From: Actinacidiphila paucisporea
GTDB taxonomy: Bacteria; Actinomycetota; Actinomycetes; Streptomycetales; Streptomycetaceae
DNA length: 64,000 bases
Reading direction: 5' to 3'
Assembly: GCF_900142575.1 (NCBI RefSeq)
Contig: NZ_FRBI01000007.1
Coordinates: 124,001-188,000 of the forward strand
Shown: positions 23,926 through 32,804 of the stretch, in pieces
How the letters are laid out: the number at the start of each line of letters is the position of its first letter
How positions within the stretch are numbered: the stretch's first letter is position 1
The notes under the pieces: model-generated
Database searches by the model: none
What the model was told of the DNA's origin: nothing
The model's input: only the letters and a program-made list of their open reading frames with translations
Program-made: the position numbers and the translations under genes

Positions 23926-25617
23926 ATGGCACTGGACGCGGACGTCGTCGTGGTGGGTGCGGGTCTCGCGGGGCTGGTGGCCACCGCCGAGCTGGCGGAC
24001 GCCGGGCGGAAGGTGATCCTGGTCGACCAGGAGCCGGAGGCGTCGCTCGGGGGGCAGGCCTTCTGGTCGTTCGGCGGGCTCTTCTTCGTGGACTCGCCCG
24101 AGCAGCGCCGGATGCGGATCAGGGACAGTACGGAGTTGGCGCTCCAGGACTGGCTGGGAACAGCCGGTTTCGACCGGCCCGAGGACCACTGGCCGCGGCA
24201 ATGGGCGCAGGCCTACGTCGACTTCGCCGCCGGTGAGAAGCGGGCCTGGCTGCGTGCGCAGGGGCTGCGGCTCTTCCCGGTGGTCGGCTGGGCCGAGCGC
24301 GGCGGTTTCCTGGCGACCGGTCCCGGCAATTCGGTGCCGCGTTTCCACATCACCTGGGGTACGGGTCCCGGCGTGGTCGAGCCGTTCGAGCGGCGGGTGC
24401 GGGAGGCGGTCGCCCGGGGGCGCGTCGAACTGCGGTTCCGGCACCGGGTGACCGGGCTGAGTACGACCGGCGGCGCCGTCGACGGTGTCACCGGCGAGGT
24501 GCTGGCGGCCAGCGACGCGCAGCGGGGCACGGCCAGTTCACGGGAGGTCGCGGGCGAATTCGCCCTCAAGGCGCAGGCCGTCGTCATCACCAGCGGCGGA
24601 ATCGGCGGCAACCACGACCTGGTGCGCGCGGCATGGCCCGAGCGGCTCGGCACACCTCCGAAGAAACTGCTCTCCGGCGTTCCCGCGCATGTCGACGGGT
24701 TGATGCTCGGCGTCGCGGAATCGGCGGGCGCCTCCGGTATCAACGGCGACCGTATGTGGCACTACACCGAGGGCATCGAGAACTGGAACCCGATCTGGGC
24801 CAGGCACGGAATCCGCATTCTGCCCGGCCCCTCGTCGCTATGGCTCGACGCGACCGGAAAACGCCTGCCCGTGCCCTATTTTCCCGGCTTCGACACGCTT
24901 GGCACCCTCGAACACATCATGCGCACCGGGCACGAATACACATGGTTCGTCCTCACGCAGAAGATCATCGAGAAGGAGTTCGCCCTTTCGGGATCCGAGC
25001 AGAATCCCGACCTCACCGGGCGCAGTGTGCGGGAGGTTCTCAAACGCGCGCTGCCCGGGGCTCCCGGGCCCGTGGAGGCCTTCAAGCGCCACGGAGTCGA
25101 CTTCGTCGTGGAGAGCGAACTCGGCGCACTTGTGAGGGGCATGAACGCGCTTACGGGGGAGGACCTGGTGGACGAGCGGGCGCTGCGGCGTGAAATCGAG
25201 GCGAGGGACCGGGAGATCGCGAATACGTACACAAAGGATCTGCAGGTCACGGCGATTCGCGGGGCGCGGAACTATATCGGGGACAAGCTCATCCGTACGG
25301 CGTCCCCGCATCGGCTGCTCGATCCGAAGGCCGGCCCGCTCATCGCCGTGCGGCTGAACATTCTGACGCGGAAGTCATTGGGCGGGCTGGAGACGGACCT
25401 TGACGGGCGGGTGCTCGCGCCTCCGGCGGTCGGCACGGCGTCCGGCGCCGGCGGCGGGCGCGGAGAGCCGCTGGGCGGGCTGTACGCGGCCGGGGAAGCG
25501 GCCGGCTTCGGCGGGGGCGGCATGCACGGATACCGTTCGCTGGAGGGGACGTTCCTCGGCGGGTGCATATTCTCCGGGCGGCGGGCGGGCAGGGCCGCGG
25601 TGGCGGCCACCGTCTAG
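23926..25617 (+). CDS. FAD-binding dehydrogenase (fumarate reductase/KstD-like)
   Basis: The 563-aa flavoprotein has the N-terminal VVVVGAGLAGLVATAELADA dinucleotide fold, then ILVDQEPEASLGGQAFWSFG, a VITSGGIGGNHDLVR segment, and a C-terminal GLYAAGEAAGFGGGGMHGYR that closes the FAD site. The fold is that of the fumarate reductase flavoprotein / 3-ketosteroid dehydrogenase group, and the family is usually labelled only 'FAD-binding dehydrogenase'. ATG 23926 has AGGAGG with 7-base spacing. The TAG stop is the first three bases of the 27-bp inverted repeat that follows, so the element sits flush against the gene. Confidence 0.88.
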   Translation: MALDADVVVVGAGLAGLVATAELADAGRKVILVDQEPEASLGGQAFWSFGGLFFVDSPEQRRMRIRDSTELALQDWLGTAGFDRPEDHWPRQWAQAYVDFAAGEKRAWLRAQGLRLFPVVGWAERGGFLATGPGNSVPRFHITWGTGPGVVEPFERRVREAVARGRVELRFRHRVTGLSTTGGAVDGVTGEVLAASDAQRGTASSREVAGEFALKAQAVVITSGGIGGNHDLVRAAWPERLGTPPKKLLSGVPAHVDGLMLGVAESAGASGINGDRMWHYTEGIENWNPIWARHGIRILPGPSSLWLDATGKRLPVPYFPGFDTLGTLEHIMRTGHEYTWFVLTQKIIEKEFALSGSEQNPDLTGRSVREVLKRALPGAPGPVEAFKRHGVDFVVESELGALVRGMNALTGEDLVDERALRREIEARDREIANTYTKDLQVTAIRGARNYIGDKLIRTASPHRLLDPKAGPLIAVRLNILTRKSLGGLETDLDGRVLAPPAVGTASGAGGGRGEPLGGLYAAGEAAGFGGGGMHGYRSLEGTFLGGCIFSGRRAGRAAVAATV

Positions 25618-25781
25618 GGCCTGTCCGGCGGATCTTGGCGGGCCTGCGACGCCCGACACCGCACCTCGCTGCGTTGTCGAATCATCCTTGTACGACCCGG
25701 TACGAGGACGATTCTCCGCCTTGCGATGTACGGCACCGGACGCCGCAGGCTGATCCGCCAAGATCCGCCGGACAGGCCCTA
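25615..25781. mobile_element. 167-bp MITE/REP-like element with perfect 27-bp terminal inverted repeats
   Basis: The left end 25615-25641 (TAGGGCCTGTCCGGCGGATC and 7 more bases) is the exact reverse complement of the right end 25755-25781. Interior segments also pair: GCCTGCG at 25642-25648 with CGCAGGC at 25744-25750, and the centre forms a hairpin around GTAC...GTAC. The whole unit can fold into one long cruciform. It has no coding capacity. It resembles, from memory, a dispersed repeat found between genes in many Streptomyces genomes. It may also act as terminator for the FAD dehydrogenase. Confidence 0.8.
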
Positions 25782-26006
25782 GCGGCTCCCGCGTCTTCGC
25801 CCGCGGGCGGCGGTTGGACCGGTGCGGTTCCCGGCGCGCCTGCCGCCGCCCACTGCTTCGGGGCGCGAAGTCGGGGGCGGGGGCGGCGGGGTGAGGCGTC
25901 GGATGGGGCGGGGCGCGAGCCCGGCGGGGACGGGCGTGACCTGCGGGGACGGTGGGGGCAGGGGGTAACCGGGCCTGGAGCGGAGCGCCTTGTCGTGCTT
26001 CAAGCA

Positions 26007-26035
26007 TTGACAGGAGCAGGACGGCTCCGCACTAT
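26007..26035 (+). promoter_or_regulatory. Cellulase promoter (-35 TTGACA, -10 CACTAT)
   Basis: A consensus -35 TTGACA (26007-26012) and a -10-like CACTAT (26030-26035) are separated by exactly 17 bases. The CebR operator begins at the last base of the -10 box. Confidence 0.65.
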
Positions 26036-26048
26036 GGGAGCGCTCCCA
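26035..26048. promoter_or_regulatory. CebR operator
   Basis: TGGGAGCGCTCCCA is a perfect 14-bp palindrome identical to the CebR box. CebR is the LacI-family repressor that shuts off cellulose and cello-oligosaccharide genes in streptomycetes and is released by cellobiose or cellotriose. Here it overlaps the -10 region and start of transcription of the GH6 cellulase gene, so it should block initiation. No cebR gene is in the window. Confidence 0.92.
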
Positions 26049-26147
26049 CGTTAAGAGCGTGTAACCGAACAATGAATCACCGCACCACCTCCCATGACCT
26101 CTCGAAGCCCTTTCGAAGGCCCACCCCCCAATGGAGGTTGTTCGCAC

Positions 26148-27941
26148 ATGGCAGTCCCGATAGTCCGACGCAGAACCGCGGCACTGGCCGCAGGCCTGAT
26201 GGTCGTCGCGTCCGGCGGTGTGGCCGCTGCACTCAGCACCACGTCCGCCTCCGCGGCCACAGCCGGCTGCTCGGTCGCCTACAACGTGAGCCAGTGGGAC
26301 ACCGGCTTCACCACGCAGGTGACGATCACCAACACCGGCCCGGCGCTGACCAGCTGGAAACTCGGCTGGAGCTTCGCCGGCAACCAGCAGATCACCCAGT
26401 CGTGGAACGCCACCGTCACCCAGAGCGGCAAGGCCGTCACCGCGGCCAACCTGTCGTACAACGGTGCGGTGGCGACCGGCGGGACGGCGACCTTCGGCTT
26501 CAACGGGTCGTACAGCGGCACCAACACCTCGCCGACGGCGTTCACCCTGAACGGTGTCGCGTGCGGTGGCACCAGCACGACGCCGCCGACGACGCCTCCC
26601 ACGACGCCGCCGACCACCCCGCCGACGACGCCTCCCACGACGCCGCCGACCACCCCGCCCACCACCCCGCCGACCACCCCGCCTCCCGGGCAGAAGGTCG
26701 ACAACCCGTACGTGGGCGCCAAGGGCTACGTCAACCCTGAGTGGTCCGCGAAGGCCGCAGCCGACGGCGGTCAGAAGGTCGCCAACCAGTCCACCGCCGT
26801 GTGGCTGGACCGGATCGCCGCGATCAACGGCGTGAACGGCGGCATGGGCCTCAAGGCCCACCTGGACGCAGCCGTACAGCAGGCGGCCGGTCAGCCGCTG
26901 ACCATCGAACTGGTCATCTACGACCTGCCGGGACGCGACTGCGCCGCCCTCGCCTCCAACGGTGAGCTGGGCCCGACGGACATCGGCCGCTACCAGACCG
27001 AGTACATCGACCCGATCACCGCCCTTGAGGGCAACCCGGCGTACGCGGGGCTGCGCATCGTCAACATCATCGAGCCCGACTCGCTGCCCAACCTCACCAC
27101 CAACGCGGGCGGCACCGCCGGTTCCACCGACGCGTGCGCGACGATGAAGGCGAACGGCAACTACGAGAAGGGCGTCAGCTACGCACTCGCGAAGCTCGGC
27201 GGCCTCGGCAACACCTACAACTACATCGACGCCGGACACCACGCCTGGCTCGGCTGGGACACCAACCTCGGCCCGGCCGCGCAGGAGTTCTACAAGGTCG
27301 CCACGACCAACGGTGCCAGCGTCGCGGACGTCCAGGGCTTCATCGTCAACACCGCGAACTACGGTGCGACCGTCGAGCCTTACGTCAAGATCACGGACAA
27401 CGTCAACGGCACCACGGTGCGGCAGTCCAAGTGGGTCGACTGGAACTACTACGTGGACGAGCAGTCCTACGCGGTGGGCCTCCGGGACAAGCTGGTCTCG
27501 CTCGGCTTCAGCTCCAGCATCGGCATGCTGATCGACACCTCCCGCAACGGCTGGGGCGGCAGCGCCCGTCCCACCGGCCCGGGCGCGACGACCAGCGTCG
27601 ACACCTACGTGGACGGTGGCCGGATCGACCGCCGCATCCACGCGGGCAACTGGTGCAACCAGTCGGGTGCCGGTCTCGGCGCACGGCCGACCGCCGCTCC
27701 GGCGACGAGCATCGACGCCTACGTCTGGGTCAAGCCCCCGGGTGAGTCCGACGGTGCGAGCAAGGCCATCCCCAACGACCAGGGCAAGGGCTTCGACGGG
27801 ATGTGCGACCCGAACTACGCGGGCAACGCACGCAACGGCAACAACAAGACCGGCGCGCTGCCGGACTCGCCGCTCGCCGGTGACTGGTTCTCCGCACAGT
27901 TCCACCAGCTGGTGGCCAACGCATACCCGCCGCTGTCGTAA
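26148..27941 (+). CDS. Secreted CBM2-GH6 cellulase (cellobiohydrolase/endoglucanase)
   Basis: The 597-aa extracellular enzyme hydrolyses cellulose. It has a signal peptide (residues 1 to about 37: RRR, hydrophobic core, cleavage near SASAATA). A family 2 cellulose-binding module spans about 41-139, with its Cys41-Cys139 disulphide and surface tryptophans. A TTPP repeat linker covers roughly 140-180, followed by a GH6 catalytic domain. The domain carries both family signatures, VIYDLPGRDCAALASNGE and IIEPDSLPN, whose aspartates are the catalytic pair. The C-terminal loop insertions suggest an exo-acting type. ATG 26148 follows GGAGG by 10 bases; an upstream in-frame start would spoil the signal peptide. 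It is controlled by the CebR box. Confidence 0.95.
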   Translation: MAVPIVRRRTAALAAGLMVVASGGVAAALSTTSASAATAGCSVAYNVSQWDTGFTTQVTITNTGPALTSWKLGWSFAGNQQITQSWNATVTQSGKAVTAANLSYNGAVATGGTATFGFNGSYSGTNTSPTAFTLNGVACGGTSTTPPTTPPTTPPTTPPTTPPTTPPTTPPTTPPTTPPPGQKVDNPYVGAKGYVNPEWSAKAAADGGQKVANQSTAVWLDRIAAINGVNGGMGLKAHLDAAVQQAAGQPLTIELVIYDLPGRDCAALASNGELGPTDIGRYQTEYIDPITALEGNPAYAGLRIVNIIEPDSLPNLTTNAGGTAGSTDACATMKANGNYEKGVSYALAKLGGLGNTYNYIDAGHHAWLGWDTNLGPAAQEFYKVATTNGASVADVQGFIVNTANYGATVEPYVKITDNVNGTTVRQSKWVDWNYYVDEQSYAVGLRDKLVSLGFSSSIGMLIDTSRNGWGGSARPTGPGATTSVDTYVDGGRIDRRIHAGNWCNQSGAGLGARPTAAPATSIDAYVWVKPPGESDGASKAIPNDQGKGFDGMCDPNYAGNARNGNNKTGALPDSPLAGDWFSAQFHQLVANAYPPLS

Positions 27942-28140
27942 CACCTGACCAGCGGATCCCCCCACCGGGCCCGTACGGGGCCGCGCCTGGGTCACATCGA
28001 CCCGGACCGCGGTCCCGTCACGGGCCCGCCGCATGCCCGGGGCCGTGCTGGGCCCCGGCCTGCCCGGTTGTCGGACCCTTCGTGCACCATTGGGTGGAAA
28101 GGCCGCCGTGGCCGGGACGAGGGGAAGGGGGGGCGGGTTC
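27942..28140 (+). other. Gap after the cellulase gene
   Basis: This 199-base stretch has no gene. It is G/C-rich with several short self-complementary segments (for example GGGCCC near 27967), but no convincing terminator. A G-rich ribosome-binding site (GGGGAAGGGGGGG) ends it. Confidence 0.4.
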
Positions 28141-29316
28141 ATGGACGTCACCGAGGTGTACGGGTCGGTGGAGCCGGGGTACGAGCCGGTCCGCGCCGCC
28201 TTCGCGGGGAATTTCGCGCGCCGCGGGGACCGCGGCGCGGCGGTCGCGGTCTACCGGGACGGGCGGAAGGTCGTCGACCTGTGGGGCGGCACCGCGGCGC
28301 CGGACGGGGGCGCCCCCTGGCGGGAGGACACCGCGCAGACCGTGCGGTCCGCGACGAAGGGCGTGGCCGCGGCCTGCCTGCTGCTGCTCCACCAGCGCGG
28401 GCAGCTGGACCTGGACGCGCCGGTGGGGGCGTACTGGCCGGAGTTCAAGGCGCGCGGCAAGGAGCGGGTGACGGTTCGGGACGTGCTCGCGCACCGGGCC
28501 GGGGTGCCCGCGCTGGACATGCCGCTCACCCCCGGGCAGGCGCTGGACGGGACGTCGGGGCCGCGCGCGGTGGCCGCGCAGCAGCCGCTCTTCCCGCCGG
28601 GTGCCGAGCACGGCTATCACGCGCAGACCTTCAGTTGGCTGGCAGGCGAGCTGGTGCTGCGCGCCTCGGGGCGGTCGATCGGGCGCTTCGTGGCCGAGGA
28701 GATCACCCGGCCGCTCGGCCTCGACCTGTGGATAGGCCTGCCGGCCGACCGGACGGGCCAGGTCGGCAGGATCGCCGACATCGAGGTGCCCGAGCCCGCG
28801 GTGTCCGGCGGGCTGCGCACCCGGGCCAAGCAGTCCGTCCACGACGCCTACGCCGATCCCGACTCGCTCACCCGGCGGGCCTTCGCCGCGATCACCCCGC
28901 TGCCCGACGAGAACGACCCGGCGTATCGGGCCGGGGAGCTGGCGGCTTCCGGCGGTATCGCCACCGCCCGGTCACTCGCGCGCTTCTACGCGTCGCTGGT
29001 CGGCGAGGTGGCGGACGGGCCGCGGCTGTTCGCGCCCGCGACGGTGACCGCGGCCAGGACCCCGGAGTCGGACGGGCCGGACCGCGTGCTGGTGGTCAAC
29101 ACCCGTTTCGGGCTGGGCTACATGCTGCACGGTCCGGCGTCGCCGCTGCTGGCCCCCGGGTCGTTCGGGCACCCGGGCCGTGGTGGCAGCCTGGCCTTCG
29201 CCGACCCCGGTACGGCTGTCGGCTTCGGCTATGTCACCAACGGCATGCAGCGCAACGTCACGGCGGATCCGCGCGCCCAGGCCCTGGTCAGGGCGCTCAG
29301 GGAATGCATACGCTGA
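28141..29316 (+). CDS. Serine hydrolase of the beta-lactamase/EstB type
   Basis: The 391-aa protein belongs to the class C beta-lactamase / penicillin-binding protein fold. The nucleophile motif SATK (S-x-x-K) lies in VRSATKGVAAACLLLLHQRG, a Tyr motif in EHGYHAQTFSWLAGEL replaces the usual YxN (here Tyr-His-Ala), and HPGRGG near the C-terminus stands in for the KTG-type strand. No signal peptide is visible, so it is probably a cytoplasmic esterase like EstB. It lies 4 bases upstream of an SDR gene, suggesting joint function in ester or lipid catabolism. The substrate is unknown. Confidence 0.88.
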   Translation: MDVTEVYGSVEPGYEPVRAAFAGNFARRGDRGAAVAVYRDGRKVVDLWGGTAAPDGGAPWREDTAQTVRSATKGVAAACLLLLHQRGQLDLDAPVGAYWPEFKARGKERVTVRDVLAHRAGVPALDMPLTPGQALDGTSGPRAVAAQQPLFPPGAEHGYHAQTFSWLAGELVLRASGRSIGRFVAEEITRPLGLDLWIGLPADRTGQVGRIADIEVPEPAVSGGLRTRAKQSVHDAYADPDSLTRRAFAAITPLPDENDPAYRAGELAASGGIATARSLARFYASLVGEVADGPRLFAPATVTAARTPESDGPDRVLVVNTRFGLGYMLHGPASPLLAPGSFGHPGRGGSLAFADPGTAVGFGYVTNGMQRNVTADPRAQALVRALRECIR

Positions 29317-29320
29317 CCCG

Positions 29321-30118
29321 ATGCGAGGACGCTTCGGGGACTTCGGTGTGATCGTCACGGGCGGGGCACGCGGTATCGGTGAGGCCACCGCGCGGCGGTT
29401 CGCCGCCGAGGGCGCCGGGGTGCTGATCGCCGACATCGACCAGGAAGGGGCCGAGCGGACCGCCGAGTCGATCCGGGCGGCGGGCGGGCGGGCCGAGGCG
29501 GTCGGCTGCGACGTCGCCGACCGTACGTCGGTGGACGCGGCCGTGGCACGGGCGGTGGACGCCTTCGGGACGCTCGACGTGCTGGTCAACAACGCCTACC
29601 GGTGCGGCGAGCACCGCCCCGACTTCACCGACGAGGACGACGAGGAGTGGCGGCTCGACCTGGACGTCAGCCTGGTCGGCGCCATGCGCTGCACCCGGGC
29701 CGCGCTGCCGCACCTGGCCGCCGCGCCCGACCGGCGGGGCGCGGTGGTCAACATCGGTTCGGTCAACGGGATCTCCTACTTCGGCAACCACTCCTACAGC
29801 GCGGCCAAGGCGGGCCTGATGTCGCTGACCCGCACGCTGGCGGTGCATGCCGCGCCCAGCGGAGTCCGGGTGAACCTCGTCGCCCCGGGCACCATCCGCA
29901 CACCGGCCTGGACGGGCAAGGAGTCGGTCCTGACCGCGGCCGCGCCGCTCTATCCCCTCGGCCGGATCGGCGAGCCGGACGACATCGCGGCCGCCGTCAC
30001 CTTCCTCGCGTCCCGCGACGCCGCATGGATCACCGGCGTGACGCTGCCCGTCGACGGCGGCATCCTGCTCAGCAACCCCGGGTTCGCGGACGCGGTCGAG
30101 GCGGTCACCGAACAGTAG
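29321..30118 (+). CDS. Short-chain dehydrogenase/reductase
   Basis: The 265-aa classical SDR has IVTGGARGIGEATARRFAAE (cofactor), LVNNAY, VVNIGSVNGISYFGNHSYSA with the catalytic Ser and Tyr, then AKAGLMSLTR, and a C-terminal GVTLPVDGGI. The aspartate at the end of the second beta strand (LIADIDQEG) indicates NAD(H) preference. ATG 29321 is 4 bases after the esterase stop, so the two form an operon. The substrate cannot be read from sequence. Confidence 0.92.
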   Translation: MRGRFGDFGVIVTGGARGIGEATARRFAAEGAGVLIADIDQEGAERTAESIRAAGGRAEAVGCDVADRTSVDAAVARAVDAFGTLDVLVNNAYRCGEHRPDFTDEDDEEWRLDLDVSLVGAMRCTRAALPHLAAAPDRRGAVVNIGSVNGISYFGNHSYSAAKAGLMSLTRTLAVHAAPSGVRVNLVAPGTIRTPAWTGKESVLTAAAPLYPLGRIGEPDDIAAAVTFLASRDAAWITGVTLPVDGGILLSNPGFADAVEAVTEQ

Positions 30119-30954
30119 GCCTCGCGCCCGGTGCCCGTGCCGGTGGCCAGCCCCCGCGCCGGGAAGCGACGCCCGCGCCCGCCCCCCCCGCGCGCCCGTG
30201 CCGCTGCGCAATATCCCGAGGCCCGGCAATGGACCACGGCTTCCGGGCCCGGCCAGGACGAAGGCGCCCGGCAGTACGCCCGCGCCCGCCGGGCGGCGGG
30301 CTTCGGGGGCCGTTGTCAGACCCTCCGCCTACGGTGGTGGCACCGACGGGGGAGGCGGTCCCGCCGCCACGGGGGCGGCGGGGCCGGTCGCGTCGGACGG
30401 CGGGCACGTCACGGACGGCGCCCGCGCGCGCGCCCCGCCACCGCACGGGAACGCAGGCGCGGGCGAGGCGGTGGCACGACCCCGCACGGGCGGCCGGCGC
30501 CGGCGGCATCGGACGCGCGCGTGCCCGGTGGCGCAACAGCGCCGCGCCGCCGCACCACCGCGCCCCGGCCCCCGCCGGACGGCGTCCGCCCACCCGGGCG
30601 TCGTCACGCGCGGCGCACGGGCGCACGCATCCCGTGGCGTAATTGCGCCGAGCGGCGCATCAGCCCCGCGCGCCGGGGGAGGCGCGCTCGGGCAGGACAG
30701 ACCGCCACGTCAGGCACGGAGGCGCGGGAGACGACCCCGCTTTCGCATGACGAGCTGTCACAACTCCCTCACCAGACGGCCCTTGTTCCTCAGTCAGATG
30801 GCTAGGATGATCAGGCAATCCCTTCCCATGGCGGGTGCGCGCGTCGGGTTTTGACCACGCCGACCGCTGTGCGCATTCCGGCGCGCACGCGTGTGTGCCG
30901 GGATCCGATGGGCTGCCCCGGTCTGATCGGCCTCCCCGAGTTCCTGAGGATCTG
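30119..30954. other. 836-bp gene-free, extremely GC-rich region upstream of the conservon
   Basis: All six frames stay open because stop codons are rare at this base composition, but no frame has coding-like composition, a ribosome-binding site or a recognisable motif. From 30119 to about 30740 the sequence is mostly runs of CGCCCG/GGCGGG. The last 200 bases are more balanced and hold a possible -10, TAGGAT (30803-30808), and a TGAGGA ribosome-binding site just before 30955. It may carry the long leader of the cvn operon. Confidence 0.5.
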
Positions 30955-32373
30955 ATGACTAGTCACATATCGGGAGTGGTGTTCTGGCCTGTCGCCGCCG
31001 TCGCGCTCGTGGCCCTGGTGATGTGGGTCCGGCAGGCGGTCGCCGCGGCCCGGCTCCGCAGACGGCTCGCCGCCACCGAGCAGCAGGTGCGGGACCGCGA
31101 GGCGGACGTGCGGATCCGTGAGGCGGAGGTCGCGCACCTGGTCGACGTCCGGTTGCCGGCCGTGGAGTTGGGCGGGCGGCGGCCCCAGCAGGGGCTGCGG
31201 GACGGCCGGCTGGCCGGGACGGTCTACGCCGACCGGATGGACCAGGTCGTGAGCCGCTTCGTCGGCACCGTCGAGAAGGCCAGGGTGCGGGCCGACCAGT
31301 CCGCCAAGGCCACGCTCAAGGCGGCGATGCGCTCGGTCCAGGCGCTCGCCAACGAGCAGCAGCTGTCCATCTCCGACATGCAGGACCGGCACGACAGCCC
31401 GTACGTGCTCCAGGACCTGATGGAGATCGACCACGCCAACTCGCAGTTCGCCCGGCGCGCGCAGGCCATCGCGGTGCTCTGCGGGTCGTGGCCGGGGCGG
31501 CAGCGCGCGGCCTCGCCGCTGATCGACGTGCTGCGCGGCGCCAAGTCCCGTATCCGCGACTACCAGCGGGTTGAGATCGGCCAGGGCCCGGACGTCGACG
31601 TGATCAGCCGGGCCGTGGAGCCGGTCGTGCTCGCGGTCGCCGAGCTGCTGGACAACGCCACCCGCCACTCGCAGCCGAACACCAGCGTCGAGGTCTCCCT
31701 GCGGCCCGCCCACAACGGCACCACGATCGTCATCGACGACGCGGGTGTCGGCATGGACGAGTTGGAGGTCTCGGTCGCTGTCGAACGCCTCGGGGGTGGC
31801 GAGAACCTGGACATCAACCGGCTCGGCGACCCGCCGCAGTTCGGCTTCGCGGTGATCGGCGTGCTCGCCGCCCGCTACGGCTTCTCGGTGTCGGTGGACA
31901 CCAGGTCGCCCTACGGCGGGGTGCGGGCCGTGCTGTTCCTGCCCAAGGCGCTGCTGGTCGCCTCGGGAACCGCCGCGGCCCCGGTGGCCGCCCGCGCGGC
32001 GGCGCACCGGCGCGAGGCCGCACAGGCCGAGCTGCCGGTCCGCACGCCGGTACGCGGCCCCGCCGCCGTACCGGCCGCCGCCGGGCACGCGGCCGCCGCC
32101 GAACCCGTGCACGAGCGCGCGCCCGGTGACGACGACGTACCCGAGACCCCGATCACCGGAGCCACCGCGGGCGGTCTGCCCAAGCGGCGCAGGCGGGAGG
32201 TCAGCGAGCAGCAGTTCGCCGCCCGGCACGCACGCCCCGCGGAACCCGCGGGCGAGGACACCGGACCGATCCGCACCCCCTACGAGACCGCATCCCGTAT
32301 GGGTGCATTCGCCCGTGGCACGCGCTCCGGGCGCGCGGAATCCGCCGATGACGAAGGGACGACTCAGGAATGA
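30955..32373 (+). CDS. cvnA: CvnA: membrane-anchored histidine-kinase-like ATPase of a conservon
   Basis: The 472-aa protein has a single membrane helix (about residues 6-25), a coiled-coil (RRRLAATEQQVRDREADVRI), a helical dimerisation region, and a HATPase domain with N box ELLDNATRHS and G1 box DDAGVGM. A disordered Ala/Pro-rich tail of about 120 residues ends it. There is no clear phospho-accepting H box, as in other CvnA proteins. Cvn systems resemble eukaryotic receptor/G-protein relays: CvnA at the membrane works with the roadblock, DUF742 and GTPase partners encoded next. ATG 30955 follows TGAGGA. Its stop overlaps cvnB (ATGA). Confidence 0.92.
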   Translation: MTSHISGVVFWPVAAVALVALVMWVRQAVAAARLRRRLAATEQQVRDREADVRIREAEVAHLVDVRLPAVELGGRRPQQGLRDGRLAGTVYADRMDQVVSRFVGTVEKARVRADQSAKATLKAAMRSVQALANEQQLSISDMQDRHDSPYVLQDLMEIDHANSQFARRAQAIAVLCGSWPGRQRAASPLIDVLRGAKSRIRDYQRVEIGQGPDVDVISRAVEPVVLAVAELLDNATRHSQPNTSVEVSLRPAHNGTTIVIDDAGVGMDELEVSVAVERLGGGENLDINRLGDPPQFGFAVIGVLAARYGFSVSVDTRSPYGGVRAVLFLPKALLVASGTAAAPVAARAAAHRREAAQAELPVRTPVRGPAAVPAAAGHAAAAEPVHERAPGDDDVPETPITGATAGGLPKRRRREVSEQQFAARHARPAEPAGEDTGPIRTPYETASRMGAFARGTRSGRAESADDEGTTQE

Positions 32374-32804
32374 ACGACCATATGGCCAACGAACTGGGCT
32401 GGATGCTCGACGAGGTCCTGAAGGTCCCGGAGGCGCGGCACGCCATCCTGCTGTCCGCGGACGGCATGCTGCGGGCCCACTCCAAGGGCATCGGCAGGGA
32501 CGAGGCGGAACGGCAGGCCGCGGCCCTGTCGGGGCTCCAGTCCATCAGCCGCAGCACCGCGGAATTCTGCGGCAAGGACGGTTCGCCCTGGCAGCAGACG
32601 CTGGTGGAATTCGCCGGCGGCTACGTCTTCCTGGTCGCCGCGGGCGCCGGCGCGTATCTGGCGGTCTCCTCCACGCAGGACGTGGACATGGAGATGGTCA
32701 CCTACCGCATGCAGAAGCTCGTCGACCGGCTCGGCAAGGAGCTGACGAGCCCGCCCCGCCAGGACGCGGCGAACTTCCGGCCGGGCACCACCGTTCCGTC
32801 ATGA
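32370..32804 (+). CDS. cvnB: CvnB: roadblock/LC7 domain protein
   Basis: The 144-aa protein is one roadblock/LC7 domain: MANELGWMLDEVLKVPEARH, then AILLSADGMLRAHSKGIGRD, ending in VTYRMQKLVDRLGKELT. Roadblock proteins such as MglB modulate small GTPases; in a conservon CvnB is thought to act on CvnD. It overlaps cvnA and cvnC by 4 bases on each side, enforcing balanced synthesis. Confidence 0.93.
   Translation: MNDHMANELGWMLDEVLKVPEARHAILLSADGMLRAHSKGIGRDEAERQAAALSGLQSISRSTAEFCGKDGSPWQQTLVEFAGGYVFLVAAGAGAYLAVSSTQDVDMEMVTYRMQKLVDRLGKELTSPPRQDAANFRPGTTVPS

Noticed and set aside
26576-26690. Repeat array in the cellulase gene
   Set aside because: This is the codon-level reflection of the TTPP linker between CBM2 and GH6, a normal feature of such enzymes.
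30131-30854. Two overlapping open frames of about 220 codons upstream of the conservon
   Set aside because: Low-complexity Arg/Gly/Ala/Pro sequence, no ribosome-binding site and no coding-type third-position pattern.
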